Shown here piece by piece: positions 53,366-63,371 of a DNA stretch of 64,000 bases. Both the position numbers and the translations under genes were made by a program. The notes beneath the pieces were generated by a model. The model saw nothing but the letters and a program-made list of their open reading frames with translations, was not told the origin of the DNA and searched no databases. Position 1 is the stretch's first letter; each line of letters begins with the position of its first letter. Source of the DNA: Renibacterium sp. (GTDB taxonomy: Bacteria; Actinomycetota; Actinomycetes; Actinomycetales; Micrococcaceae); the NCBI GenBank assembly GCA_017419405.1, contig JAFOLH010000001.1, positions 186,001-250,000 on the forward strand, read 5' to 3'.

Positions 53366-56300
53366 GTGGCCGGCACCGATTCTTCCTTCGTACATCTGCA
53401 CAATCACACCGAGTACTCGATGCTGGACGGCGCGGCCAGGCTGACCGATCTTTTCGAGTACACCGCCGAACTCGGGATGAATTCCCTGGCGACCACCGAC
53501 CACGGCTTCGTTTTCGGTGCTTTCGATTTCTGGTCCAAAGCCAAGAACGCCGGGATCAAGCCGATCATCGGCGTCGAGGCGTATCTGACCCCGGGCACCG
53601 CCCGTCAGGACCGCAGCCGGGTCAAGTGGGGCGACGGCTCCGGAAAAGACGTGGCCGGCGCCGGCGCCTACACGCACATGACGCTCTGGTCCGAGAGCAC
53701 CGAAGGCATGCACAACCTCTTCCGGATGTCCTCGCTGGCTTCGCTGGAAGGGTACCTCTACAAGCCCCGAATGGACCGGGAACTCCTGCAGACCTACGGC
53801 AAGGGCCTGATCGCCACCACCGGTTGCCCCTCCGGCGAGGTGCAGACCAAGCTGGGCCTGGGCCTGTACAAAGAAGCGGTCCAGGCGGCCAGTGATTTCC
53901 AAGACATCTTCGGCCGGGGCAATTTCTACTGCGAGCTGATGGACCACGGGCTGGACATCGAACGCAATGTGAAGGCCGATCTGCTCAAATTGGCCAAAGA
54001 ACTCGACCTGCCGCTGGTCGCCACCAACGACCTGCATTACACGCACGCCGAAGACGCGCCTTCGCACGCTGCCTTGCTCTGCGTGCAGTCCGGCTCCACG
54101 ATGGCCGATCCGAAGCGGTTCAAATTCGACGCGGACGAGTTCTACCTCAAATCCCCGTACGAAATGCGCGAGCTCTTCCGCGATTTCCCGGACGCCTGCG
54201 ACAACACCCTGGCGATCGCAGAGCGCTGCGAAGTCGAGTTCAACACCAAAGCCAACTACATGCCCCGGTTCCCGGTGCCCGAAGGCGAAGACGAGCAGTC
54301 CTGGTTCGTCAAGGAAGTGGAGCTGGGCCTGCGTTACCGGTTCCCGCAGGGGATTCCGGAAGCGGTCCGCAAGCAGGCCGAATTCGAAGTCGGAGTGATC
54401 ACCCAGATGGGTTTCCCCGGCTACTTCCTGGTGGTCGCCGACTTCATCAACTGGGCCAAAGACAACGGGATCCGGGTGGGGCCGGGCCGTGGTTCCGGCG
54501 CCGGTTCCATGGTGGCTTACGCGATGCGGATCACCGACCTGGATCCGCTCAAGCACGGTCTGATCTTCGAACGCTTCCTGAACCCGGAGCGCGTCTCGAT
54601 GCCCGACTTCGACGTGGACTTCGATGATCGGCGGCGCAGCGAAGTGATCCGGTACGTCACGGAGAAGTACGGCGACGAGCGGGTCGCCATGATCGTCACC
54701 TATGGCACGATCAAAGCCAAGCAAGCGCTCAAGGACTCCTCCCGGGTCCTGGGCTACCCGTTTTCGACCGGGGAACGGCTCACCAAGGCGATGCCGCCGG
54801 ACGTGATGGGCAAGGGCATGCCTTTGGCGGATGTGCACAACAAGGACGCGAAACGCTATTCGGAAGCCGAAGAACTCCGCGAATTGGTCAAAACCGATCC
54901 GGATTCGCAGAAGGTCTTCGACATGGCGATCGGCCTGGAAGGGCTGAAGCGGCAATGGGGTGTGCACGCGGCCGGGGTGATCATGTCCTCGGATCCGTTG
55001 ATCGACATCATCCCGATCATGCGCCGCGAACAAGACGGCCAGATCATCACGCAATTCGATTACCCGACCTGCGAAGGCCTCGGCCTGATCAAGATGGACT
55101 TCTTGGGTCTGCGGAACCTCACGATCATTTCCGACGCGATCGAGAACATCAAGCTCAACCGGGACTTCGAACTGGACCTGGAAAGCCTTGAGCTGGACGA
55201 CGTCGCCTCGTACGAATTGCTGGCCCGCGGCGACACGCTGGGCGTGTTCCAACTCGACGGCGGGCCGATGCGTTCGCTGTTGAAGCTGATGAAACCGGAC
55301 AACTTCGAAGACATTTCCGCAGTGCTCGCGCTGTACCGTCCGGGCCCGATGGGCGTCAATTCGCACACCAACTATGCGCTGCGCAAGAACAAGCAGCAGG
55401 AGATCACCCCGATCCATCCGGAGTTGGAGGCGCCCCTGGAGGAGATCCTGGGCGGCACCTACGGCCTGATCGTGTACCAAGAGCAGGTGATGGCTGCCGC
55501 GCAGAAACTTGCCGGCTTCTCGCTGGGCCAAGCAGACATCCTGCGCCGTGCCATGGGCAAGAAGAAGAAATCCGAGCTGGACAAGCAGCAGGCCGACTTC
55601 TTCGCCGGTATGGCCGGGAACGGCTATTCGCAGGCCGCGATGGACGCGCTCTGGAAAGTGCTGGAATCCTTCGCCGACTACGCCTTCAACAAAGCGCATA
55701 CCGCGGCCTACGGATTGATCTCCTACTGGACGGCTTATCTGAAAGCCCACTATCCGGCCGAATACCTCGCCGCCCTGCTCACCTCGGTGGGCGATGACAA
55801 GGACAAATCGGCGATCTACCTCAACGAGTGCCGCAGGATGGGCATCACGGTTTTGCCGCCGGACGTGAACGAATCTTCGTTGAACTTCACTCCGGTCGGC
55901 ACCGACATCCGGTTCGGCATGGGCGCGATCCGCAACGTGGGAGCGAACGTGGTGCACGCCATGGTCGCCGCGCGCGAAGAGAAAGGCGCCTTCGAGAGTT
56001 TCACGGACTATCTGCTCAAGGTGCCGGCGATCGTCTGCAACAAACGGACCATCGAATCGCTGATCAAAGCCGGTGCCTTCGACTCCTTGGGGCACCCGCG
56101 GCGCGCTTTGGCCGCGGTGCACGAGGAGGCGATCGATTCGGTCGTGGTGCTCAAACGCAATGAAGCGGTCGGCCAGTTCGACCTCTTCGCCGGATTCGAC
56201 GAAGCAGAGGCGGAGCCCGGCTTCAGCACCGATGTGCCGGATCTGCCCGAATGGGAGAAGAAGGACAAACTCGCGTTCGAACGGGACATGCTCGGCCTCT

Positions 56301-56896
56301 ATGTCTCCGACCATCCGCTGCGCGGCCTCGAGGGCGTGCTCAGCCAGCATGCCGAGCACTCGATCAGCTATCTGCTCGGCGAGGACAGCCCGGCCGACGG
56401 CTCGATCGTGACGATTGCCGGAATGATCACCTCTTTGTCCCGGCGGATCGCCAAGGCCAGCGGCAACGCCTATGCCCGTGCGGAGATCGAGGACCTCGGC
56501 GCCTCGATCGAAGTGATGTTCTTCGGGCAGGTCTACGGGCCGATTTCCACGATCCTGGCCGAAGACCTGATCGTCACGGTGAAAGGCCGGCTGCAGAAGC
56601 GCGACGATGGCTCGATCACGCTCAACGCGATGGAGCTGACCGTGCCGGACGTCACCGACAGCACCGGCGGGCCGGTGGAAATCTATATTCCGCACCACCG
56701 GTTGCCGGAGGGGCGGGTCAATGAGCTGGGCGATATCCTGCGCAACCACCGGGGAAATTCGGAAGTGCGTTTGCATATCCAAGAGGATCGGAAAACCGTG
56801 GTGTGGGGCCTGCCGCTGCACTTGCGGGTCAACCCGAACCCGGCGCTGTTCGGCGATCTGAAGGTGCTCCTGGGCCCGGCTTGTCTGGAGGCCTGA
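53366..56896 (+). CDS. dnaE: DNA polymerase III alpha subunit
   Basis: 1176-residue replicative polymerase of the DnaE1 type. The N-terminal PHP domain (VHLHNHTEYSMLDG) keeps the metal-binding histidines expected for proofreading in actinobacteria. The palm domain carries the catalytic aspartates in MPDFDVDFDD, with GPGRGSGAGSMVAYAM nearby. Helix-hairpin-helix and an OB-fold (TIAGMITSLSRRIAKASGNA) follow toward the C-terminus. The start is GTG 53366, six bases behind a -10 box. It overlaps the next gene by one base (TGATG). Confidence 0.96.
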   Translation: MAGTDSSFVHLHNHTEYSMLDGAARLTDLFEYTAELGMNSLATTDHGFVFGAFDFWSKAKNAGIKPIIGVEAYLTPGTARQDRSRVKWGDGSGKDVAGAGAYTHMTLWSESTEGMHNLFRMSSLASLEGYLYKPRMDRELLQTYGKGLIATTGCPSGEVQTKLGLGLYKEAVQAASDFQDIFGRGNFYCELMDHGLDIERNVKADLLKLAKELDLPLVATNDLHYTHAEDAPSHAALLCVQSGSTMADPKRFKFDADEFYLKSPYEMRELFRDFPDACDNTLAIAERCEVEFNTKANYMPRFPVPEGEDEQSWFVKEVELGLRYRFPQGIPEAVRKQAEFEVGVITQMGFPGYFLVVADFINWAKDNGIRVGPGRGSGAGSMVAYAMRITDLDPLKHGLIFERFLNPERVSMPDFDVDFDDRRRSEVIRYVTEKYGDERVAMIVTYGTIKAKQALKDSSRVLGYPFSTGERLTKAMPPDVMGKGMPLADVHNKDAKRYSEAEELRELVKTDPDSQKVFDMAIGLEGLKRQWGVHAAGVIMSSDPLIDIIPIMRREQDGQIITQFDYPTCEGLGLIKMDFLGLRNLTIISDAIENIKLNRDFELDLESLELDDVASYELLARGDTLGVFQLDGGPMRSLLKLMKPDNFEDISAVLALYRPGPMGVNSHTNYALRKNKQQEITPIHPELEAPLEEILGGTYGLIVYQEQVMAAAQKLAGFSLGQADILRRAMGKKKKSELDKQQADFFAGMAGNGYSQAAMDALWKVLESFADYAFNKAHTAAYGLISYWTAYLKAHYPAEYLAALLTSVGDDKDKSAIYLNECRRMGITVLPPDVNESSLNFTPVGTDIRFGMGAIRNVGANVVHAMVAAREEKGAFESFTDYLLKVPAIVCNKRTIESLIKAGAFDSLGHPRRALAAVHEEAIDSVVVLKRNEAVGQFDLFAGFDEAEAEPGFSTDVPDLPEWEKKDKLAFERDMLGLYVSDHPLRGLEGVLSQHAEHSISYLLGEDSPADGSIVTIAGMITSLSRRIAKASGNAYARAEIEDLGASIEVMFFGQVYGPISTILAEDLIVTVKGRLQKRDDGSITLNAMELTVPDVTDSTGGPVEIYIPHHRLPEGRVNELGDILRNHRGNSEVRLHIQEDRKTVVWGLPLHLRVNPNPALFGDLKVLLGPACLEA

Positions 56897-57456
56897 TGCC
56901 GGATCCCAGGTTCCCGCAGCCCGGCCCGGACGCGCCTTACGGTTCCGCCGAGCAGGTCTATTCCGGCCCGGTGGCGGCGGACGCCAGGACCGCGCCGTCG
57001 GCCTCGTTGCTGCGCTGGTTCTCGACCCCGGCGTTCGCCGGGATCCTGGTCGGGTTGCTCTGGTGGTGGCTGGCACCCGGTGGCGCGTTTTACGGCCAGG
57101 GCACGGATGCCGCCAGTTGGTTGCCCAGGGACTTGGTGCTGGCCGGGCTGTGCTTGCTGGCCGGGCTGGTCACCGCTGTGGTCCTGATTCCGCAGCGGAG
57201 CAACCCCGCAGCCTGGCTCAAGCTCTGCGCAGCACTGTTGGGCGGTGTGCTCGGGGCGGTGGTGGCTTGGCAGATCGGTACCTTGGCCGGAGCGGTGTGG
57301 GGTCCGGAAGTCACCGGCAGTGTGAATGAGTCGGCAGCATTCTCGCTCCGGAGTTATTCGGCGCTGCTGCTCTGGCCGCTCGGCTGCGCCCTGTTGTTCT
57401 TCGTGGTCTCCCTGGGCAGCATGCTGCGTTCCCCGGATCGGCCGGGGACATCCTGA
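56896..57456 (+). CDS. Hypothetical four-helix membrane protein
   Basis: 186 residues. A 40-residue proline-rich N-terminus precedes four hydrophobic helices (FAGILVGLLWWWLAPGG; LVLAGLCLLAGLVTAVVLIP; LLGGVLGAVVAWQIGTLAGA; YSALLLWPLGCALLFFVVSL). ATG 56896 overlaps the dnaE stop by one base, so translation is coupled. Similar proteins follow dnaE or precede hisD in relatives, but no function is known to me. DUF2567-type assignment is possible and not verified. Confidence 0.75.
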   Translation: MPDPRFPQPGPDAPYGSAEQVYSGPVAADARTAPSASLLRWFSTPAFAGILVGLLWWWLAPGGAFYGQGTDAASWLPRDLVLAGLCLLAGLVTAVVLIPQRSNPAAWLKLCAALLGGVLGAVVAWQIGTLAGAVWGPEVTGSVNESAAFSLRSYSALLLWPLGCALLFFVVSLGSMLRSPDRPGTS

Positions 57457-57470
57457 AAGCCGGAAGCGGC

Positions 57471-57476
57471 TAGACT
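57471..57476 (+). promoter_or_regulatory. -10 box giving a leaderless hisD transcript
   Basis: TAGACT followed by six bases (TTTTCG) and the GTG start of hisD. Confidence 0.65.
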
Positions 57477-57482
57477 TTTTCG

Positions 57483-58844
57483 GTGAGCATCCCTGGCGAA
57501 TCCCCGATCCTGCGCACCATCGACTGGCGCGGCAGGGCGTTGTCCCTTGCCGAACTCCGGCGCGAGCTGCCGCGCGTGGCGAGCGCCAGCACCCACGACG
57601 CCGAGTCGAGCGTGCGCAGCATCCTGGACCAGGTCCACAGCGCCGGGCTGCCGGCGCTGCGTTCGTTCGCCGAAAGGTTCGACGGCGTGGCGCAGGAACA
57701 GCCGAAGGTGCCGCAGGCGGCCCTGGACCGGGCCTTGGCCGAGTTGGATCCGGAAATCCGCCGGGCATTGGAAGAGTCCATCGCCCGGGCCCGGACCGTC
57801 GCCTTGGCGCAGCGTCCTGAGGATGTCCCGGTGCAGCTGGCCCCCGGCGCCAACGTCACACTGCGCTGGGAACCGGTACGGCGGGTCGGCCTGTATGTGC
57901 CCGGGGGATTGGCGGTGTACCCGTCATCGGTGATCATGAACGTGGTTCCGGCGCTTGCCGCCGGAGTCGGTTCGATCGCTTTGGCCTCGCCGCCGCAGAA
58001 GGAATTCGGCGGCTTGCCGCATCCGAGCATTCTGGCTGCCGCGCAGTTGCTCGGCATCAGCGAGGTCTACGCGATCGGCGGTGCCCAGGCGATCGGCGCG
58101 TTCGCCTACGGGATTCCGGCCAGTGCGGGCTTCGCGGGTTTGGAGCCGGTCGATTTGGTGACCGGCCCGGGAAACATCTATGTGGCCACCGCGAAACGAT
58201 TGGTCAAAGGCGTCGTGGGCATCGACGCCGAGGCCGGCCCGACCGAGATCGCGATCCTGGCCGATGCCAGCGCCCCGGCGGATTACGTCGCGGCAGACCT
58301 GATCAGCCAGGCGGAGCACGACCCGTTCGCCGCATCGGTCCTGGTGACCGATTCGGCCGAACTCGCGGATGCCGTGCAGGCCGAGCTCGCCGCGCAAATG
58401 GGCTGGACCAAACACCGCGAGCGGGTGGCCCGGGCGCTGGCCGGGGAACAGTCCGCCGTGGTCCTGGTCGATACCGTGCAGCAGGGCATCGAGGTGGTCG
58501 ACGCCTATGCTGCCGAGCACCTCGAAGTGATGACCGAAAATGCGACCGCGGTCGCGGCCCGGGTGCGCAGCGCCGGTGCGATCTTCGTGGGGCCGACCGC
58601 GCCGGTCAGCCTGGGCGACTACTGTGCCGGGTCCAACCACGTGCTGCCGACCAGCGGCACCGCCGCCTTCGCGTCCGGACTGGGCGTGCATACCTTCCTG
58701 CGCGCGATCCAGGTGATCGACTACGACCGGGCCGCCCTGGCCGCGGTCGCGGAACACATCGTGGTGCTCGCCGGGGCAGAAGACCTGCCGGCCCACGGGG
58801 ATGCTGTTTCGGTGCGTTTCGCAGACCGCGGTGCAACACCCTGA
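57483..58844 (+). CDS. hisD: Histidinol dehydrogenase
   Basis: 453-residue zinc enzyme oxidising L-histidinol to histidine in two NAD-dependent steps. [45 protein letters not shown] and [11 protein letters not shown] are signature regions, with zinc ligands in [10 protein letters not shown] and the C-terminal GVHTFLR segment. It is usually the first gene of a his operon, but here nrdR follows, so the rest of the pathway is elsewhere. The start is GTG 57483 behind a -10 box. Confidence 0.96.
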   Translation: MSIPGESPILRTIDWRGRALSLAELRRELPRVASASTHDAESSVRSILDQVHSAGLPALRSFAERFDGVAQEQPKVPQAALDRALAELDPEIRRALEESIARARTVALAQRPEDVPVQLAPGANVTLRWEPVRRVGLYVPGGLAVYPSSVIMNVVPALAAGVGSIALASPPQKEFGGLPHPSILAAAQLLGISEVYAIGGAQAIGAFAYGIPASAGFAGLEPVDLVTGPGNIYVATAKRLVKGVVGIDAEAGPTEIAILADASAPADYVAADLISQAEHDPFAASVLVTDSAELADAVQAELAAQMGWTKHRERVARALAGEQSAVVLVDTVQQGIEVVDAYAAEHLEVMTENATAVAARVRSAGAIFVGPTAPVSLGDYCAGSNHVLPTSGTAAFASGLGVHTFLRAIQVIDYDRAALAAVAEHIVVLAGAEDLPAHGDAVSVRFADRGATP

Positions 58845-58857
58845 TCGGCGCGCCGAA

Positions 58858-58911
58858 ATACTACATCTAGTAATTACGTTCTTGTAATTCGACCATATCT
58901 AGTTGTAAAGT
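58858..58911 (+). promoter_or_regulatory. Two NrdR boxes in the nrdR promoter
   Basis: ACTACATCTAGT (58860-58871) and ACCATATCTAGT (58892-58903) match the core of the NrdR box and start 32 bases apart, the three-turn spacing known for NrdR. TTGTAA (58883-58888), 17 bases, then TAAAGT (58906-58911) form a promoter whose spacer holds the second box, so nrdR is probably autorepressed. Confidence 0.7.
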
Positions 58912-58954
58912 TGCTCTTAGCAGCATCGATCCAGTGCAGAAGGAGGCCCGTCGG

Positions 58955-59452
58955 ATGTATTGCCCCTTCTGCCGGCATCCGGATTCCCGCGTCGTCGATT
59001 CCCGGGTGGCCGACGACGGTTCTTCGATCCGGCGGCGGCGGCAGTGCCCGCAATGCGAACGCCGGTTCACCACGGTGGAGACCACCAGCCTGACGGTGAT
59101 CAAGCGTTCCGGCATCGGAGAGCCGTTCAGCCGCGGAAAAGTGATCAACGGCGTGCGCAAGGCCTGCCAGGGCCGACCGGTCACCGAAGACGATCTGGCC
59201 CTGTTGGCCCAAGAAGTCGAAGAGAACATCCGAGCTGCCGGCGCGGCGGAAATCGAAGCGCACGAAGTGGGCTTGGCGATTCTCGGCCCGTTGCAGAAGC
59301 TGGACAAGATCGCCTACTTGAGATTCGCCAGCGTCTACCAGGCGTTCGAATCCCTCGATGATTTCGAACACGCCATCGAGATCCTCCGGCACGAAGCGGA
59401 GCTCGATCCGGCCGGGCAAACGCAGACCGGGGAAAACCCGGTCCGCCCCTGA
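58955..59452 (+). CDS. nrdR: Transcriptional repressor NrdR
   Basis: 165-residue regulator of ribonucleotide reductase genes. The N-terminal zinc ribbon [17 protein letters not shown] has CxxC here and CPQCERRF later, and an ATP-cone domain ([17 protein letters not shown]) senses ATP/dATP. AAGGAGG lies upstream of ATG 58955, ruling out a start at 58934. Two NrdR boxes precede it. No nrd structural genes are in the window, so its other targets are elsewhere in the genome. Confidence 0.95.
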   Translation: MYCPFCRHPDSRVVDSRVADDGSSIRRRRQCPQCERRFTTVETTSLTVIKRSGIGEPFSRGKVINGVRKACQGRPVTEDDLALLAQEVEENIRAAGAAEIEAHEVGLAILGPLQKLDKIAYLRFASVYQAFESLDDFEHAIEILRHEAELDPAGQTQTGENPVRP

Positions 59453-59455
59453 ACT

Positions 59456-59495
59456 CCGGTGGTGGCCAGGGAGGGGAAGCCCGGGCCACCACCGG
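59456..59495. terminator. Bidirectional terminator between nrdR and the CocE-type gene
   Basis: CCGGTGGTGGCC (59456-59467) pairs with GGCCACCACCGG (59484-59495) between convergent genes. Confidence 0.75.
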
Positions 59496-59504
59496 CACCA
59501 TCGA

Positions 59505-61298
59505 CTAGCTGTTGAGCTTCAATTCAAAGCTCGGCGCAATCTGCGGCACGTTCGCCCGGGCATTTTGCAAGTACTCGTCCAGGTAGCCGGAACGGTCGCC
59601 CTGGGTGGCCAGGTCGGAGGCGGGATCCTGCAACTGCAGGTCGATGCTCCCGCCGGTGACTTTGATCGATCCCTGGTTTGCCGGACCAGACCAATTGCGT
59701 GCATCGTCGGAGGATATCCGCACCGCCAGGCTGTGCCCCTTTTCCAAGGTCCAATCCGTCGATTTGAGTGCGAAGTCAGTCCGGCCGTTGCCGGCCAGCA
59801 CCGAGATGTTGAGGTCGATCTGCACCGCGGAGCCGTCGGCCGCCACATCGTACAGCGCGGCCACGGCGTTGCCCTTGGTCGAGGAACTCTGCAGATGCAC
59901 CATCGGGGTCCCGGTGATCCGGGTGCGTTGGGCGACCGGCTGGGAGCGGGTCCAGACACCGGAGCTGCCGGCCGCTGCCGGGCTGCTGAGTGGAGTTCGG
60001 CGCATGGTTTCCATATCGGTTTGCGGGGCCGGTTGCTCCGACTGCGCGGAGAAGGCGTTCTTGGCCGGGGCCGAGTAGCTTCCGGAGCCGATTTTCGCCG
60101 AAGCCGCGGTGCTCTGGCCGGGCCAGGAACCCTGTTGCCGCCAGATTCCATCGCTGCCCTCGATGGCGAAGGCCGGATCCGTTACCGACGGGGTGATGCC
60201 TTTGAGGTTCCGGTCGTAGAAGCGCATCACTTCGTCGAACCAGCCGGCCCGGCCCATGGCGAGGTTGCCCTCGGCATCAGTGTCGTTGCCGCGCACGTGG
60301 TCCCATTGGCCGAACCAGCCGCGGACCGGGCCTTTGAGCACGCCCAAGAGTTCGTCGACGCCCTCCGGTTTGGTGTTCGGTTCGATCATGCCCTGGGTCA
60401 GGAACAAGGGCACCGTGGAGCCGGCCGCTTTGGTGATCAGATTCCGGTCCTGCCAGAAGGCCGCCGAATGATCCGGGTTCTGGGTCAAGGTGTCATTGTT
60501 CCGGACGCACTCCGGGTGCGATTTCTCGTATCCGGCGTTCTTCGCATAGTGCGCATCGTCGCCATTGGCGCCGCCCACCGGCGCGATCTGCGCGATGCCG
60601 TCGTAGGCATCCGGGGTGCCCGAATGGTTGGGCCGGGCCACCCCGTTGCTGTACAGGTACCGGTAAGCGTCGTAGACCGGTTCTTGGGCGACCACGGCTT
60701 TGAGACCGGAAGCACCCGAACCGAGTCCCATGAGCCCGGTGCTGGCATCGTAAGATTTGCCGTACAGGCCGACTTTCCCGGTGGACCAGGGCTGGCTCGC
60801 TGCCCAGTTCACCGAGGCCGCCACATCGGCTTGCTCGCCGGGGCCCTGCCAATCCAGGCAGCCGGTGCTGCCGCCGAAGCCGCGCAGATCGACCAGCACC
60901 ACGGTGTACCCGCGGTCCATGAGTTTGGCTCCGTCGATCAGATCGGTGAACCGGGAGGACGGGCCGGTTTGGCTCCGGCCCTCGGATCCGGTCTGCCCGG
61001 CGTGGCTGAAATACGGGCCGACCGAGAGGATCACCGGGGTCTTGGCGTCCGCGGCCAGATTCTTCGGCCGCAGCACGTCGGCGTGCAGTTCCACGCCGCC
61101 GGTCGAGCCGAAATAGGACTGCGTCCACAGCGCGCCGGCGGGCACGTAGGGGTTGCTCGAGTTGTCCACGCCCGGCGCCGCCGGATGCTGGCCGGACGCC
61201 GGTTGCGCAGTGGCGGCACCGGCGCCCAGGGAGAGCAAAAGCAGAGCAGTGCTGGCGGTGGTGGCCAGCGCGGAAAGAGCGAACTTGCGGTTGTCCAT
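59505..61298 (-). CDS. Secreted CocE/NonD-family hydrolase (X-Pro dipeptidyl-peptidase-like)
   Basis: 597-residue exported serine hydrolase. The signal peptide ends near ATAQPA. The alpha/beta hydrolase core has VVLVDLRGFGGSTG and the nucleophile in GLYGKSYDAST. WFGQWDHVRGND supplies the histidine, and the C-terminal jelly-roll domain (GHSLAVRISSDDARNWS) is typical of the CocE/X-Pro dipeptidyl-peptidase (PF02129/PF08530) group. Substrates in the family range from proline peptides to acyl esters, so it cannot be named further. It is convergent with nrdR. Confidence 0.88.
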   Translation of the reverse strand: MDNRKFALSALATTASTALLLLSLGAGAATAQPASGQHPAAPGVDNSSNPYVPAGALWTQSYFGSTGGVELHADVLRPKNLAADAKTPVILSVGPYFSHAGQTGSEGRSQTGPSSRFTDLIDGAKLMDRGYTVVLVDLRGFGGSTGCLDWQGPGEQADVAASVNWAASQPWSTGKVGLYGKSYDASTGLMGLGSGASGLKAVVAQEPVYDAYRYLYSNGVARPNHSGTPDAYDGIAQIAPVGGANGDDAHYAKNAGYEKSHPECVRNNDTLTQNPDHSAAFWQDRNLITKAAGSTVPLFLTQGMIEPNTKPEGVDELLGVLKGPVRGWFGQWDHVRGNDTDAEGNLAMGRAGWFDEVMRFYDRNLKGITPSVTDPAFAIEGSDGIWRQQGSWPGQSTAASAKIGSGSYSAPAKNAFSAQSEQPAPQTDMETMRRTPLSSPAAAGSSGVWTRSQPVAQRTRITGTPMVHLQSSSTKGNAVAALYDVAADGSAVQIDLNISVLAGNGRTDFALKSTDWTLEKGHSLAVRISSDDARNWSGPANQGSIKVTGGSIDLQLQDPASDLATQGDRSGYLDEYLQNARANVPQIAPSFELKLNS

Positions 61299-61427
61299 CG
61301 GATTCCCTCGTCGTCGAAAAGACGCCGGATCCGATCAACGGCCCGGCCCTGTGCCAAAACTTTAAGGATCAGGACTGGAGACAAGCTGGGCGTGGCATGG
61401 CATTTCTCCGCAAGCCGGCCGGGAGGT

Positions 61428-63134
61428 TCAGGCCTCGTACACGAAGCCGCCGTCGATCATGGTCTTGACCACCTCGGCTTGCGGCAGGCGGGCCGGATCG
61501 CTGCGGAGGAGGTTCCGGTCCAAAACGCACAAATCCGCCACCTTGCCCACCGATACCGTGCCTTTCCACTGCTCTGCGCGGTTCTGCCAGGCCGGCCGGG
61601 AGGTGTAGCAGCCCAGCGCCTCGACGAGCCGGATCTTCTGTTCCGGTGCGGTTTGGTTGCCGTCGAGATTCCGTCTGGTGGCGAGCAGCGCCACATGTTC
61701 GCGCCAATCGGGAGCCGCGACCGGGGCGTCCGAACTCGCCATCGCGACCACCCCGGCGTCGAGCGCGGAACGGTAAGGCAGCAGCGCTCGGCCGGGAACC
61801 GTGGGCGGCACGCCGCGGACGAAGAAGCTCGGCTGCATATTGAGCCCGATCCCGCCCTGGGCGGCAGCGCGCAACGAATCCTTGCCGATCCAATAGCCGT
61901 GGATCAAATAGTGCCTCGGATCGGGCCGGGTGTTCTGGGCCTGCGCGGCGAGCAGCGCCTCGACCGTGATCCCGGTGTCGTCCGGGCCGATCACATGCAC
62001 CCCCAATTGGAATCCGCGCTCGTGCACCGTCCGGGCGATGTCGAAGAGTTCCTGGCGCCGTTCTTCCGGGGAGTCCCCGCCGGTATTGAGCGGATCGTCG
62101 AGTCCGTCGGCGAAGGCTTTCACGGACTCGATCCGCAGCCACCGTCCGTCGATGCCCGACGGCGCTTTCCAAGCGTCGAGGAAGTCCTGGAATTGTGCGG
62201 CCCGGCCGCCGGACTGGCCCACCGGGGCCAACTGGATGTCCACCCGCATGGGCAGCTTCCCGGCCCGGGCCAACTCCAGATAGACCGCCAAAGTGTCCAT
62301 GCCCAGCCCGGTGCCGTCGCCCATGCCCGGGCCGATCACCGGCTCGGTGTAGCTGGTCAGACCGAGCCGGTGCAATTGTCCGAAGGACTGGGCCAGCGCG
62401 GTGCGGTGCTCCTCCGCGGTGTACGGCGGGACTACGCCGTTGACCAGATTCTGCGCCGCTTCGTAGAGCACCCCGGTCGGCTGGCCCTGCGCGTCCAGGC
62501 CGACCCCCGGATCTTCGCCGCCGCGGATCCCGGCCAGCTCCAGCGCCCGGCTGTTCACGATCGTGATGTGCGAGCTGGCCTCACGGATCGCGACCGGATG
62601 GGCCTCGGCGACCGCATCGATGTCGCGCCGGTTCAGACTCGCCCGCTCGGCGGCGGAAAACAGCTCGAGGTCCAGGCCGAAGCACTTGATCCAGGATTCC
62701 GGATCGGGCTGCCGTTGCACGGCCGCACGGATCGCGCTCTGCATTTGCGCAATCGTCACGGCTGCGCCCAAATCGACGGTCAACGGCGGCCTGGTCAGGG
62801 CGTACTGGGCGAAGTGGAAATGCGAATCGTTGATTCCGGGCAGCAGGGTTCCGCCGCGCAAGTCGATGCTGCGCGCGCCTTTGGCGCTGCGCCGCAGCTC
62901 GTTCCCGCCCACTGCGGCGATCCGGTTCCCGCGGACCAGGACCGCGCTGGCCTCCGGGCAGGCCGGATCCATGGTCAGCACGGAACCGCTGTGGAACAGC
63001 ACCGCGTCTTGCGGGCTTTGGCTCCGCGGCGCGGCGGACGCTGCTGCCGGTGCCGCCGCCGAGGCGGCAAGGCCGGTCAAGGCGAAACCGGTTCCGGCTA
63101 CTTTGACCAATGACCGTCGGCTGATGGCTTGCAT
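61428..63134 (-). CDS. Tat-exported amidohydrolase (YtcJ-type, amidohydrolase 3 family)
   Basis: 568-residue metal-dependent hydrolase. The N-terminus SRRSLVKVAGTGFALTG is a twin-arginine signal, so it is exported folded, with its metal. The domain begins LFHSGSVLTMDP, the HxH metal motif is in GINDSHFHFAQY, and later SVKAFADGLDD and VHVIGPDDTG match the family. A final region ending GKVADLCVLDRNLLR is typical of amidohydrolases. ATG 63134 is chosen, with AGGAAG upstream; the frame extends to 63494 without homology. Substrate unknown. Confidence 0.85.
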   Translation of the reverse strand: MQAISRRSLVKVAGTGFALTGLAASAAAPAAASAAPRSQSPQDAVLFHSGSVLTMDPACPEASAVLVRGNRIAAVGGNELRRSAKGARSIDLRGGTLLPGINDSHFHFAQYALTRPPLTVDLGAAVTIAQMQSAIRAAVQRQPDPESWIKCFGLDLELFSAAERASLNRRDIDAVAEAHPVAIREASSHITIVNSRALELAGIRGGEDPGVGLDAQGQPTGVLYEAAQNLVNGVVPPYTAEEHRTALAQSFGQLHRLGLTSYTEPVIGPGMGDGTGLGMDTLAVYLELARAGKLPMRVDIQLAPVGQSGGRAAQFQDFLDAWKAPSGIDGRWLRIESVKAFADGLDDPLNTGGDSPEERRQELFDIARTVHERGFQLGVHVIGPDDTGITVEALLAAQAQNTRPDPRHYLIHGYWIGKDSLRAAAQGGIGLNMQPSFFVRGVPPTVPGRALLPYRSALDAGVVAMASSDAPVAAPDWREHVALLATRRNLDGNQTAPEQKIRLVEALGCYTSRPAWQNRAEQWKGTVSVGKVADLCVLDRNLLRSDPARLPQAEVVKTMIDGGFVYEA

Positions 63135-63371
63135 GAAGTACTCGCTTCCTGGCTGAGGGGCGGCCGTCGGAGAAGCTCGCGACCGGTGCTTACATGCTGC
63201 TGATCGCAGAACCGAAGAGTCCAACAGATTCTCCTCTGAGGAATTCGACCGGGGGCATCCCGGTTCCGAGGTCATGCGACGTTTTGTTACGGTGGAGGAA
63301 GCCTGCCGAGGTTTCCGACTCGGCCGGTACGGAGATGACGGACGATACGAGAGTGTGGCGTGCTGCCAACG

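Noticed and set aside
52796-57076. Open frame of about 1430 codons opposite dnaE and neighbours
   Set aside because: Spans several real genes in antisense and has shadow composition rich in His, Arg and Asp-Arg pairs.
59358-63113. Long plus-strand open frame opposite the CocE-type and amidohydrolase genes
   Set aside because: Both minus-strand genes have clear catalytic motifs; the plus frame has none.
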